Positions 1-8,139 of a stretch of DNA of 37,074 nucleotides are shown piece by piece; the first letter of the stretch is position 1, and the number at the start of each line of letters is the position of its first letter. The notes under the pieces are model-generated. The model was not told the DNA's origin. It saw only the letters and a list, made by a program, of their open reading frames with translations, and did no database searches. This DNA comes from Gammaproteobacteria bacterium (GTDB lineage: Bacteria > Pseudomonadota > Gammaproteobacteria > Steroidobacterales > Steroidobacteraceae). The stretch lies in NCBI GenBank assembly GCA_028293725.1, contig JAQGOE010000079.1, positions 1-37,074 on the forward strand, in the 5' to 3' direction. The translations under genes were made by a program, and so were the position numbers.

Positions 1-1121
1 CGGGGGCCGTCGGGAATCCCGTCGAAATCAGATCCCAGGCCGATATGATCGATACCGGCGACCTTGCGGATTTGCTCGGCGTGATCGGCGACCTGCTCGA
101 GTGTAGCCTGCGGCTTCGGATGCTCCTTGTCCCAATGCTCGAGAGCCGCTTTGGCGCGCTCTGGCTGACCGATATAAAGTCCAGCATAGGGTGGACTGTT
201 GTAGCGGGATTGTTCGGCGGCGCGATCGGCTTCCCATTCGGCGCGTGCCGCCGAGACGTAGCCTGGAGCGAAATTCACCATGACCACGCCGCCATTTTTG
301 GCGACCAACGCCAGGATGTCGTCCGGGACATTTCGCGGGTGATCGACGACGGTCCGCGCGGAGGAGTGGGAAAAGATGACCGGAGCGGCACTGGCTGACA
401 GGGCGGCGCGCATGGTGTCCGGGGACACATGACTCAAGTCGACGAGCATCCCGAGACGATTCATCTCCCGGACGACCTCGACGCCGAAGGGGGTCAGGCC
501 GTGATGACGAGGTGCATCAGTTGCGGCATCGGCCCAATCGGTGGTGAGAACGTGGGTCAGTGTCATGTAGCGGGCGCCGAGGTCGTACATCTGACGTAAC
601 ACCGCCAACGAGTTGTTGACCTGGTGACCGCCTTCGATGCCGATCATGCAAGCGATCTTGCCGGAATGATGGATGCGGCGGACGTCAGCCGCCGTCATGG
701 CCATCTCCAGGTCTGCCGGATAGCGGGCGGCCATGCGCTTCACCAGGTCGATCTGCTCGATCGTGGTCTGCACCGCCTCGAAGCCCTTGATGTTGACAGG
801 CACCCAGACAGACCAGAACTGGCCCCCTACCCCACCGGCGCGCAGGCGCGGTATGTCCGTCATGAGGGGCGATGCGTCCGGCGGCGGCGTCAGTTTGGAG
901 GTATCGGACTTCAGGTCGACCGACGCCAACTGGCTCTTGAAGCGCTCCCGGATCTCCCATGGAAGGTCGTTGTGACCGTCAATCAGCGGCGTTTGTTTGA
1001 GAACGTGCGCGACGCGCGCCTCGTAGTCGGTGTTCGCGGCAAGCACCGTAATGGGGACGCTCAGCACCAGCGCCAGGATCCATGCACCAACATCACGCAT
1101 GCTCGACGGAACCATCGTCAT
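1..1121 (-). CDS. Membrane dipeptidase (peptidase M19), 3' end outside window
   Basis: Zinc-dependent dipeptidase of the renal dipeptidase family, which hydrolyses dipeptides, probably in the periplasm. An open frame runs from ATG at 1121 off the left edge, giving about 373 residues, so only a short C-terminal part is missing. After a signal segment (hydrophobic residues 12-29) comes the DGHND metal-binding motif (H50, D52), the GIEGGH glutamate near residue 165, a TLTH histidine, the DLSH and SHSSAR histidines, and GSDFDG near the cut end. These are the hallmark M19 positions in the right order. An AGGAG lies 8 nt before the ATG. It diverges from the amidohydrolase at 1205, and both may process imported or envelope peptide/amide compounds, which is inference. 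Confidence 0.93.
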   Translation of the reverse strand, partial: MTMVPSSMRDVGAWILALVLSVPITVLAANTDYEARVAHVLKQTPLIDGHNDLPWEIRERFKSQLASVDLKSDTSKLTPPPDASPLMTDIPRLRAGGVGGQFWSVWVPVNIKGFEAVQTTIEQIDLVKRMAARYPADLEMAMTAADVRRIHHSGKIACMIGIEGGHQVNNSLAVLRQMYDLGARYMTLTHVLTTDWADAATDAPRHHGLTPFGVEVVREMNRLGMLVDLSHVSPDTMRAALSASAAPVIFSHSSARTVVDHPRNVPDDILALVAKNGGVVMVNFAPGYVSAARAEWEADRAAEQSRYNSPPYAGLYIGQPERAKAALEHWDKEHPKPQATLEQVADHAEQIRKVAGIDHIGLGSDFDGIPDGP

Positions 1122-1204
1122 AGAGGCTGCTCCTGTACGCTACGGGGGAAACGCCGGATATGATAAAGCGACCGGTGGTCTCCAGGGCAGCTTTCGGAGG
1201 TTCG

Positions 1205-2965
1205 ATGAGAGGTGGCATGCACGCGAAGCGTGGAGTCAGGAATTTTGCGGCGGCCATTGCGTTGACGGTGATCGCGTTGACCGCCATCAGCCTATCGGCC
1301 CTGTGCGGAGGAATCGCCGTCGCGGCGGAAGCCGCCGACACCATCTATGAAAACGCCCGGATCTACACCGTTGATGTCGGGCATCCCTGGGCCAGTGCCC
1401 TCGCCGTGCGCGCGGATCGGCTGATCGGAATCGGCTCGGAGGAGTCAGTTGCGGCCTTGAAAGGGCCAGCGACCAAAGTGGTCGATCTCAACCGGGCCTT
1501 CGTGATGCCGGGCTTCATCGATGTCCACACCCACATCGCGTGGGGTGGCCAGTATCTCAACGGGATCGGGTTGCGGGACGCGACCACCATGGCGGAAGTC
1601 TTACGACGTGTGAAGAGCTACGTAGCAGCTCACCCTGGTGGCGGCTGGATTCAGGGAGAGGCCTGGAGCTACGGTTATCCGGACCTCGAGGGCGGTGAGT
1701 TTCATAAGGAAATTTTGGACCGGATCGTCCCGGATCGCCCGGTCTATCTCAGCTCCAGCATGGCGCACGCGGCCTGGGTGAATACCAAGGCTCTCGAGTT
1801 GGCCGGCATCACCCGCGATACACCTGATCCTCCAGGCGGAATCATTGTTCGTGATGCAAAGGGCCAGCCTACAGGGTGGCTCAAAGAAGAGCCTGCCATC
1901 GATCTCGTGGGCAAACACATTACGGCGTCCACGCCAGCCGACCTGCGGGCAGCATTCAAAGCGGCATTCCATGAAGCGGGTCGGTTGGGGATTACCCGCT
2001 TCGACAGCGCGGGAATGGACTTCTCCTACCTCGATCTGCTCGGCGATCTCGAGCACTCGGGTGAGCTTACCGTACGACTCGAGATCGCAGACGTCGTCAA
2101 CCCTCCCGGTTTGACTCCAGAGCTGCTCTCGAAATATGAGACGGCACGACGGCGTTACCACGATGACTGGCTGTCTGTCGTGGCGCTCAAGTTCTTCATG
2201 GATGGCGTCATCGAATCTCACACGGCGTGGCTGCCCGATGGCTATGCGGATGACCCCAAACAGACCGGCTTGCGACAGTGGGAGCCGGCCGCTTATAAGG
2301 CCGCGGTTCGGGCTGCGGCAGAACATGGCTTCCAGGTGTACACACATGCAATCGGGGACGGTGCTGTCAAATTGACGCTCGATGCTTACGAAGAAGCCAA
2401 TGCGGCGACCGCAGGTAAGCCACCTCTCCGACATCGTATCGAGCACATGGAGGCGCTATATCCATCGGACATTCCGCGCTTCGGTCGCCTCGGCGTCATT
2501 GCGAGCATGCAGCCCGCAATGATCTATCCCCGTGACGAATGGATGGGTATGGAGCATGTCTGGCCGGAGTACGCGGGACAAAAACGTGTCAAAACGGCGT
2601 TTGCGCTACGTTCAGTCCTCGACGCACACGGCGTTCTCGCTTTTGGGACGGATTGGCCCACCGTGCGCCTCGATCCTGTTTACTCCCTGCGTAACGCGGT
2701 GTTACGCCAGAGCCTGGACGGGCAGCCACCCGGAGGCTACGTACCCTCCGAGCGAATCACCGTGCCGCAGGCGATCCGGGCTTACACGTTGGATGCAGCG
2801 TTTGCGAGTCATCGGGAGAAGCAGGAAGGCAGCCTCGAAGTCGGCAAGTTAGCGGACTTCGTCGTGCTCTCGAACAATCTGCTGGAGATAAAGCCGCAGG
2901 AGATCGCGAAGGTCACCGTACTGCGGACCATCGTCGGCGGCCGCCAGGTTTACGCGGCGCCCTAG
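1205..2965 (+). CDS. Exported amidohydrolase, YtcJ type (amidohydrolase 3 family)
   Basis: Metal-dependent hydrolase of the amidohydrolase superfamily; the substrate cannot be read from sequence. The protein has a signal peptide (basic start, hydrophobic stretch, AVAAEAA-like cleavage region). The HTH metal-binding pair lies near residues 108-110, further zinc histidines in YTHAIGDG (about 380) and HRIEHME (about 410), and the catalytic aspartate in FGTDWP (about 480). A length near 585 residues is normal for YtcJ-like proteins. I start it at ATG 1205 because CGGAGG ends 4 nt before it. ATG 1217 is also possible, and the in-frame ATG at 1160 has no ribosome site. The export signal and the neighbouring dipeptidase suggest periplasmic scavenging (inference). 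Confidence 0.9.
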   Translation: MRGGMHAKRGVRNFAAAIALTVIALTAISLSALCGGIAVAAEAADTIYENARIYTVDVGHPWASALAVRADRLIGIGSEESVAALKGPATKVVDLNRAFVMPGFIDVHTHIAWGGQYLNGIGLRDATTMAEVLRRVKSYVAAHPGGGWIQGEAWSYGYPDLEGGEFHKEILDRIVPDRPVYLSSSMAHAAWVNTKALELAGITRDTPDPPGGIIVRDAKGQPTGWLKEEPAIDLVGKHITASTPADLRAAFKAAFHEAGRLGITRFDSAGMDFSYLDLLGDLEHSGELTVRLEIADVVNPPGLTPELLSKYETARRRYHDDWLSVVALKFFMDGVIESHTAWLPDGYADDPKQTGLRQWEPAAYKAAVRAAAEHGFQVYTHAIGDGAVKLTLDAYEEANAATAGKPPLRHRIEHMEALYPSDIPRFGRLGVIASMQPAMIYPRDEWMGMEHVWPEYAGQKRVKTAFALRSVLDAHGVLAFGTDWPTVRLDPVYSLRNAVLRQSLDGQPPGGYVPSERITVPQAIRAYTLDAAFASHREKQEGSLEVGKLADFVVLSNNLLEIKPQEIAKVTVLRTIVGGRQVYAAP

Positions 2966-2972
2966 GAGAATT

Positions 2973-4076
2973 CTACGGCGATTGCATCGAGTGGGGCTCG
3001 TGGCAATCGACGTCCTGGTCGGCGTCGATACATTCGCCCTGCTCGATTTGCACGGTGACGTGCTCGACGCCGAAACGACGCCGTAGGGTTCCGGTGACAC
3101 TTTCCAACACAACCTGCCTGTCGGCCGCGTCATCGCAGTCGGCATGCAGGGTCACTATTGGAGTCTCTCCGGTTAGAGACCAGGCATGGATGTGGTGCAC
3201 GCTTTTCACGTTCGGCAAGCCGGCGAGCTCGCGCTCAACTGCCTCGGCGTCGAATCCTGGTGGCGTGCCTTCCAACAGTACATGCGCCGAGTCTCGCGTC
3301 AGCTGCCAGCCCGACCTCAGTATCAACACTGATACGGCCAAAGACAGTAGCGGGTCGGCCTGGTACCAATGGAAAAACAGGATGATGCCGGCGGCGGCGA
3401 CCGCGGCCAGCGAGCCGAGCAGGTCGCTCAGAACATGAGCTCGTGCACCACGCTCGTTCAAGGAGCTGCCGCCGGACAAAATCACGAATGCCACGAGGTT
3501 TGCAACACCGCCGGCGCAGGCCACTCCTAACATCAGCGCGCCATCGACCTGCGGCACCGACATGAGTCTCCTGGCGGCCTCCACTACTACGCCTACCGTG
3601 ATGGCCAGGAGCAGCAGGCCATTTGTGTAGGCCGCGAGGGGCTGGTAGCGCCGGTGGCCGTAGGTGCGATCGGGGCGTGCCGGCCGCCGGCTGACTCGAA
3701 TCGCCAGGACCGCGAGAATCAAAGATCCGCAATCCGCGAGCATGTGGGCCGCTTCAGCGAGCAGCCCGATGGAGTGGGACCAGAAGCCGCCGATCGCTTC
3801 CAGGGCGGTGAAGACGGCGAGTACGGTCAATGACCACCACAGGCGGCGCTCGCTTGCGTTCTGGCCGTGGTGGTGGTCGCCGTGGGCGTGACTGTGGAAA
3901 AGGCCGTGACCATGGCCGGAGTGATCGTGGTCATCGTGCCCAGGCCGATTGTGCTCGTGTCCGTGACCGCGATGGTCGTGGCCGGGGCGCCCCGGCTCAT
4001 GTCCGTGGCTATGACCATGGCCGGAATGGTCGTGGTCATGGCCCTGGCCCGAGTGGGGGTCTTTATCGCGGTTCAT
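2973..4076 (-). CDS. CDF-family zinc/divalent metal exporter with long His-rich N-terminus
   Basis: Cation diffusion facilitator that exports Zn2+ (perhaps Co2+ or Cd2+) against protons across the inner membrane; closest in style to ZitB/CzcD. Residues 1-72 are a His/Gly/Asp-rich tail with about two dozen histidines, mostly as HDH and HGH units. Six membrane segments follow. The transport-site motifs HMLAD (H111-D115, TM2) and HVLSD (H214-D218, TM5) are intact, and a C-terminal cytoplasmic domain contains HHIHAW. The cytosolic His-rich part is much longer than the usual short CDF tail and probably buffers metal. No clear ribosome site precedes the ATG, while a TATACT box sits only 10 nt upstream, so the mRNA may be nearly leaderless. 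No metal-sensing regulator is adjacent. Confidence 0.93.
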   Translation of the reverse strand: MNRDKDPHSGQGHDHDHSGHGHSHGHEPGRPGHDHRGHGHEHNRPGHDDHDHSGHGHGLFHSHAHGDHHHGQNASERRLWWSLTVLAVFTALEAIGGFWSHSIGLLAEAAHMLADCGSLILAVLAIRVSRRPARPDRTYGHRRYQPLAAYTNGLLLLAITVGVVVEAARRLMSVPQVDGALMLGVACAGGVANLVAFVILSGGSSLNERGARAHVLSDLLGSLAAVAAAGIILFFHWYQADPLLSLAVSVLILRSGWQLTRDSAHVLLEGTPPGFDAEAVERELAGLPNVKSVHHIHAWSLTGETPIVTLHADCDDAADRQVVLESVTGTLRRRFGVEHVTVQIEQGECIDADQDVDCHEPHSMQSP

Positions 4077-4086
4077 TGGTGGCCCG

Positions 4087-4092
4087 AGTATA
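4087..4092 (-). promoter_or_regulatory. Candidate -10 box (TATACT) close to the CDF start codon
   Basis: TATACT reads on the minus strand and ends 10 nt before the ATG at 4076. If used, the transcript would have only about 3 nt of leader, which fits the lack of a Shine-Dalgarno sequence. The -35 region is poor (a TTGGGA lies 19 nt away), so the call is tentative. Confidence 0.35.
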
Positions 4093-4168
4093 AGTCATCG
4101 CCGGTGAAAGCTCCCAAAGGCCGCTTCGCCGGTCGCTTACAGCGCAGTCGCGGGTGGCGGAACGGGCT

Positions 4169-5134
4169 TTATTGCCCGGCAGTGGGCGGGGCCGGATCCA
4201 GATCGGCTTCCAGGCCGACTACGGCTGGCATACCGCTCGCAGCCTGCAGAGCTTCGCGCGCGAAATCCCAATGAATGGCAGCTGTGTTATTACCCAGCGC
4301 GCGGTCGAGTTGCTTTGAGAGCAGCTCCAGGTTGGGTTCCACAGTTTGGCCCTCACCATCCACGGGAGGGTGCACCTCCAGAAGCAGGTCGCCGTCGACG
4401 TAGGCGACCTTCACCGGATCGTTGATGAGCCACACCTTGGTGCCGATCGGGACGGCGGCGAAGAGAGCCGCGACGTCCTCCGGATACATGCGGATGCATC
4501 CATGAGTGATGGCCATGCCTACGGCCTGAGGATTGTTGGTGCCGTGAATCTCATAGGTACCATCCCCGACCGCCAGGCGCATCTTGTATTCGCCGAGCGG
4601 ATTTTTAGGGCCAGGCCGCACGACTCTGGGCAGTGGATCGCCGTTGGCGGCGTGTTCCTTGAGGACTCCCGCGGTCGGGTACCAGTTGGGATGTTTTTCC
4701 TTGGTGGCGACCCAGGTCTGCCCGAGCGGCGTATGCCAGTCCATTCGGCCGATGCTGATGGGATAGGTCACGACAACGGCCTTGTGACCCTTCTTTGGAC
4801 TTGGATAATAGTAGAGCCGGTGCTCGGGGAGGTTGACCACAATGCCCTCACGTGACCCGGGTGGTAAGATCCGGCGGCCCGGCAGGAGGATTTCAGTGCC
4901 TTCTCCGGGCAACCAGAGATCAACACCGGGGTTGGCGCGAATAATCTCCTCGTATCCGAGGCTATAGCGGCGCGCGATGTCGAGCAGTGTGTCTTTATAC
5001 GCCGCTTTGATGCGCTGGTCGGTGCCGAAGACGGAGGAACCGTCGGCGGGCAACTCGTACACGGTTGCCCAAGCGGTGGCATGCAGGGTGAACAGTCCCC
5101 AGACTAAGGCTTTCCCGGCAGCAGAAACTGACAT
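4169..5134 (-). CDS. L,D-transpeptidase (YkuD domain) with LysM-like region
   Basis: Periplasmic L,D-transpeptidase of the ErfK/YbiS type, which makes 3-3 peptidoglycan crosslinks or anchors a lipoprotein to peptidoglycan. Residues 1-23 look like a signal peptide. Residues 41-86 resemble a LysM module (DTLLDIARRY, then IIRANPGVD and a final ILLPG). The YkuD domain spans about 97-240 with H197 (IHGTNNP) and the THGCIRM signature carrying H211 and catalytic C213; the usual Ser before HGC is Thr here. A tail of about 80 residues follows. The ATG at 5134 lies inside the 3' end of a PIN-like gene remnant, so its upstream region is not a normal intergenic spacer. The nearby beta-lactamase-like protein is another envelope enzyme, but co-function is only suggested. 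Confidence 0.93.
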   Translation of the reverse strand: MSVSAAGKALVWGLFTLHATAWATVYELPADGSSVFGTDQRIKAAYKDTLLDIARRYSLGYEEIIRANPGVDLWLPGEGTEILLPGRRILPPGSREGIVVNLPEHRLYYYPSPKKGHKAVVVTYPISIGRMDWHTPLGQTWVATKEKHPNWYPTAGVLKEHAANGDPLPRVVRPGPKNPLGEYKMRLAVGDGTYEIHGTNNPQAVGMAITHGCIRMYPEDVAALFAAVPIGTKVWLINDPVKVAYVDGDLLLEVHPPVDGEGQTVEPNLELLSKQLDRALGNNTAAIHWDFAREALQAASGMPAVVGLEADLDPAPPTAGQ

Positions 5135-5268
5135 TGCGGACCCTTGGCCTTCGGCAGGCGCTCATCCAGTGTCGCCAGAGGCAACTCGAGCGCCTCGGCC
5201 AGAGCAACATACCATGCGATAACCTGCTCAGCCCAGGTGCCATGCGGGGCCGTATCCACCAAGGCCGC
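5104..5268 (-). pseudogene. PIN-domain (VapC-like) toxin remnant, C-terminal fragment
   Basis: Directly after the TGA of the beta-lactamase-like gene, the same frame continues for 54 codons to a TAG at 5104-5106. The peptide contains YVALAEALELPLATLDERL followed by AKGPQC. This matches the C-terminal end of VapC-type PIN ribonucleases, where Y-(V)ALAEAL..PL.T.D.RL..A.G..C is typical. The N-terminal acidic residues of the domain and an antitoxin gene are absent. It overlaps the start of the L,D-transpeptidase gene by 31 nt. A TTG or GTG near 5257-5260 could initiate a small protein, but no good ribosome site is visible, so a decayed gene is the better reading. The assignment rests on motif recognition only. 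Confidence 0.55.
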
Positions 5269-6525
5269 TCACCGGGGCAGCAGGTCCTCATAAACGGCCG
5301 CCTCGAAGTCGCGCAGCGTACGGACCGCGGCATCGTCGTAGAACGGCAGGTATTGCATCAGCAGTACGCCGCCCAGACCACTGTGGGGATCGATCCAGAA
5401 TTCAGTGTTGAAAATGCCGGCCCAGCTGAGACTGCCGGCGCGACGATACTTCGCGGCATCGGGGCCGGCGCTGGCGATCTGAAAGCCGAGGCCGAACTTA
5501 TCCCGCCCGGCTCCCAGGGGAAACGGCTTGGTGAGCGCGGGCATACCCACGGGTTGCTGTGACACGAAGACGCTGCCCATCTGATTCTCTCCCATGAGAT
5601 GCACCGACTTCGGCTGCAGAATTCCGATCTTCCCGAGATGTCCACCGTTCAACAGCATGCGCATGAACCGGCCATAGTCCTGCGCTGTCGAATACAGGCC
5701 ACCGTCACCTCTGAAAGGAGGTGTTGGTGTCGTTGGAATCGGCTGCCGCGGCGGCTGTTCCTTGAAAGCTCCATCGGCATGGCTGTAGCTCTTTACGAGC
5801 CGCGCTTGTTTCTCCGCGGGAACCGCATACGAGGTATCGACCATTCCCAGCGGACGGAAGATGTGCTCCTGGTCATACGCTTCCAACGACTCGCCGCTGA
5901 TCTTCTCAACAATCAACCCCAGGACCCGGGTGCTCGCGCCGTAGGTCCATTTCTCCCCGGGCTCGTGCAGGAGGGGCAGCTCCCATTCGTTTTTATCGTT
6001 TCCCTGGGTGAGACGCGCCAGGACGGGGCTGGAGAATCCGTAGCCGATCCCCGAGGTATGTGTCAGAAGGTGCCGCAGCGTCATGGTCGTTCTGGCCGGC
6101 CGGGCCTCGTAAGTGCCGTCGGCCTCGTTGAACTTCGTCAGCACCTGCAAGTGGTCGAAACCCGGCAGGTACTTGGAGACGGGGTCGTCCAGCGACAGCT
6201 TGCCTTGCTCGAGCAACATCATGACGGCGACGGAGGTCACGGGCTTGGTCATCGATGCGATGTTGAAGATCGCGTTGACGGGGAGCGCCGTCTTGCCGGC
6301 TGCGTCGAGTTTGCCGGCCGCGCCTTCGAACAGGATGCCCTTGCGGTCAACAACGAGCCCAACGACGCCGGGAGTGTCGTTGCGCTCAACCGCCTGCGTC
6401 AGTATCTGCGACAGCGCCTGGGTGGCATTGGCCTGCGGGTGGCTCGAAGCGTCGGCCCAACTCGGAGGGCTGACTGACGCGCCGATTGACAGCAGAAGCG
6501 AAAGGAACATCGTTCGGCGCTGCAC
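5269..6525 (-). CDS. Exported serine hydrolase, class C beta-lactamase / EstB-like
   Basis: Serine hydrolase of the beta-lactamase/transpeptidase-like fold. The catalytic SMTK tetrad (S91, K94 from the GTG at 6525) and the YGAS tyrosine (about Y195) are present. Members act as esterases, D-aminopeptidases or beta-lactamases, so resistance cannot be claimed. A signal peptide (RRTMFLSLLLSIG...SWA) predicts a periplasmic protein of about 390 residues. Two in-frame GTG codons, 6546 and 6525, each follow AGGAG with exactly 6 nt spacing; I chose 6525 because it gives the more typical signal peptide. ATG 6508-6510 has no ribosome site at proper distance. The stop is followed immediately, in the same frame, by the PIN remnant. 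Confidence 0.88.
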   Translation of the reverse strand: MQRRTMFLSLLLSIGASVSPPSWADASSHPQANATQALSQILTQAVERNDTPGVVGLVVDRKGILFEGAAGKLDAAGKTALPVNAIFNIASMTKPVTSVAVMMLLEQGKLSLDDPVSKYLPGFDHLQVLTKFNEADGTYEARPARTTMTLRHLLTHTSGIGYGFSSPVLARLTQGNDKNEWELPLLHEPGEKWTYGASTRVLGLIVEKISGESLEAYDQEHIFRPLGMVDTSYAVPAEKQARLVKSYSHADGAFKEQPPRQPIPTTPTPPFRGDGGLYSTAQDYGRFMRMLLNGGHLGKIGILQPKSVHLMGENQMGSVFVSQQPVGMPALTKPFPLGAGRDKFGLGFQIASAGPDAAKYRRAGSLSWAGIFNTEFWIDPHSGLGGVLLMQYLPFYDDAAVRTLRDFEAAVYEDLLPR

Positions 6526-6713
6526 AAAGGTCTCCTGACGCTTCACATCGATCTCCTGAGCGGACTCGGTTCGAGGGGAGGCATGGTCGCAGGCATGCTG
6601 CGTTCCCGCCATCTACCCATCTTATACTCAAGCTGTACCGTTCACGAATTCGCTATTTCCAAGCGGCGATCAGTTGATAATGCGGGTTGTTGCCATGCCG
6701 AGGCGCGCCGCCA

Positions 6714-7547
6714 ATGCACGATTCCATTGCAACGATCGATCAGGCCAAGAACACCCTCCTGGACCTGGCCATCCGCTTCGGCCCCCGCCTACTCACGGCG
6801 CTCATGATCTTGATCGTCGGTATCGTGGTGAGCCGCTGGTTCAGTCGGTGGTTGGGCCGGGGATTGAGTCGTATCGAGCTCGAGCCTCCCGTGCGCCTGC
6901 TGCTCGGACGCATCGCGTGGCTGCTGTCGATGACTCTGTTCTTCATCCTGGCGTTGCAGAATCTCGGCGTCGAGTTGCTCCCGCTGATCGCAGGCCTGGG
7001 AGTCGCCGGGGCCGGGCTCGCACTGGCAACACAGGGTGTACTCAGTAACATCGTAGCCGGCCTTTCCATCATTTTCTCGAAGCCGTTCCGCGTCGGTGAA
7101 TACATCTCGATCGTGGGGGAGGAAGGCACGGTCGAATCCATCACCCTATTCAACACGACGCTCGGACATGTCGATCGCTCGCGGGTCGTGATTCCGAACC
7201 GCAAGATAACGGGCGAGATCCTCCACAACTTCGGACAGGTCAGACAGCTCGACGTCTCGGTGGGGGTGGCTTACGACTCGGATATGAGCGAGGCACTCGG
7301 CTTGATCGACGAAGTGCTGCGAAACAACTCGCGAGTCCTGAGCGACCCTGCCCCGGTGGTGCGGACGCTGCAGTTGGGCGACTGGGCGGTGACGATCGGC
7401 GTGAAGCCCTGGGTTAAGATCGATGACTTCGGCGCGGCCACCGGTGAGATCAACCGCGCGATTCTGGAGGTCTTCCGTGGCCGGGGTATCGTGATGCCCG
7501 TGCCGCAGCGCGAGATCAGGATGATTGGCCAGGATGATTCACAATAG
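6714..7547 (+). CDS. Small-conductance mechanosensitive channel (MscS family)
   Basis: Inner-membrane channel that opens under membrane tension to release solutes during hypo-osmotic shock. The protein of 277 residues has three N-terminal membrane helices. The third is the pore helix, rich in Gly/Ala (GLGVAGAGLALATQG), followed by the family signature NIVAG and the beta domain (FRVGEYI, then VVIPNRKI). The length and order match E. coli MscS rather than the large MscK/YbdG types. I start at ATG 6714 (MHDSIATID), which has GAGG about 10 nt upstream. An upstream in-frame ATG at 6687 would add nine residues with no family resemblance. Its 3' end faces the PRC-barrel gene. Confidence 0.93.
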   Translation: MHDSIATIDQAKNTLLDLAIRFGPRLLTALMILIVGIVVSRWFSRWLGRGLSRIELEPPVRLLLGRIAWLLSMTLFFILALQNLGVELLPLIAGLGVAGAGLALATQGVLSNIVAGLSIIFSKPFRVGEYISIVGEEGTVESITLFNTTLGHVDRSRVVIPNRKITGEILHNFGQVRQLDVSVGVAYDSDMSEALGLIDEVLRNNSRVLSDPAPVVRTLQLGDWAVTIGVKPWVKIDDFGAATGEINRAILEVFRGRGIVMPVPQREIRMIGQDDSQ

Positions 7548-7605
7548 CTGAGGAGCCCGCACTCCTGCGACTGCAGGCCGGCGGGCCCCGTTTCAGCTCA
7601 ACCGA

Positions 7606-7980
7606 TCAAAGTTTTCTTTCCCAGTAGCGCGGCGCCTTGTAGTAATCGTAAGTCCGGTCGCGAAGCTGCATGCCGTCGTCGCGGGTCAGCTCGTCGATCG
7701 AGCCCGCCGGCGCCGCCTGCAACTGCTCCTTGGTGAAGCTGACCACGTAGGCCCCCTCATCCGGATCGTAATCGAGCGCGGACCACGGAATGGGGTGATA
7801 TTTCTCATTCATGCCGAGGAAGCCGCCAAACGCCACGACGGCGAACAGGATGCTGTTTGATTGCTTGTCGAGGATCACATCCTCGATCGTGCCGATCTTA
7901 CTCCCCGAGGTATCGTTGACGTTTGTACCGAGCACTTGCTTGGCACGGATCGCGCTCGTATGTCCGCTGACGGTTGGCAT
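7606..7980 (-). CDS. PRC-barrel domain protein
   Basis: Small soluble protein of 124 residues with a single PRC-barrel domain over about residues 12-75 (VLGTNVND..G.KIGTIEDVILD, then HPIPWSALDYD). PRC-barrel proteins occur in photosynthetic reaction centres, in RimM, and in many small stress-associated proteins of proteobacteria; the role here is unknown. The start is ATG 7980, six nt after AGGAG; ATG 7986 sits directly against the ribosome site and is unlikely. A 20-bp palindrome lies immediately upstream (7991-8010) and abuts the ribosome site, suggesting control at the DNA or RNA level. The C-terminal part (DRTYDYYKAPRYW) resembles tails of stress-induced PRC proteins. Confidence 0.87.
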   Translation of the reverse strand: MPTVSGHTSAIRAKQVLGTNVNDTSGSKIGTIEDVILDKQSNSILFAVVAFGGFLGMNEKYHPIPWSALDYDPDEGAYVVSFTKEQLQAAPAGSIDELTRDDGMQLRDRTYDYYKAPRYWERKL

Positions 7981-7990
7981 ATTCATCTCC

Positions 7991-8010
7991 TGACACAATG
8001 TTTAGTGTCA
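7991..8010. promoter_or_regulatory. Palindrome upstream of PRC-barrel gene (operator or leader hairpin)
   Basis: TGACAC, 8 nt, GTGTCA: a perfect 6+6 inverted repeat. On the minus strand its last bases run straight into the AGGAG ribosome site. It could be a dimeric repressor operator or an RNA hairpin next to the ribosome site. No regulator gene is adjacent. Confidence 0.5.
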
Positions 8011-8125
8011 GAGAAGAATAAACGCCCCCACTACGCCGCGGTATCGCCGGCGTGCGGCATCGCGTGTAGGACAGCACCGGTAACGAGGCTGAGCAGTTAA
8101 CGGCCACGCCCACGCAGCACATTGG

Positions 8126-8131
8126 TATAAT
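8126..8131 (+). promoter_or_regulatory. Consensus -10 box (TATAAT) at the moeA start
   Basis: A perfect TATAAT ends 8 nt before the ATG at 8140. Transcription would begin about 8138, giving an essentially leaderless moeA mRNA, consistent with the absence of a Shine-Dalgarno. The -35 region is not recognisable. Confidence 0.4.
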
Positions 8132-8139
8132 TGGTGGGC

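Noticed and set aside
1601..2446. 281-codon minus-strand frame
   Set aside because: Antisense to the amidohydrolase, whose catalytic motifs are intact.
4148..4178. Terminator after the L,D-transpeptidase gene
   Set aside because: Only a 5-bp stem (CGGGC/GCCCG) overlapping the stop codon, followed by TTCC; too weak to call.
5269..6525. Antibiotic-resistance beta-lactamase
   Set aside because: SxxK and YxS are shared by esterases and peptidases of this large family; nothing in the sequence supports resistance specifically.
7548..7605. Bidirectional terminator between MscS and PRC-barrel genes
   Set aside because: Only AGGAG/CTCCT and GGCC/GGCC short pairings without a T run.
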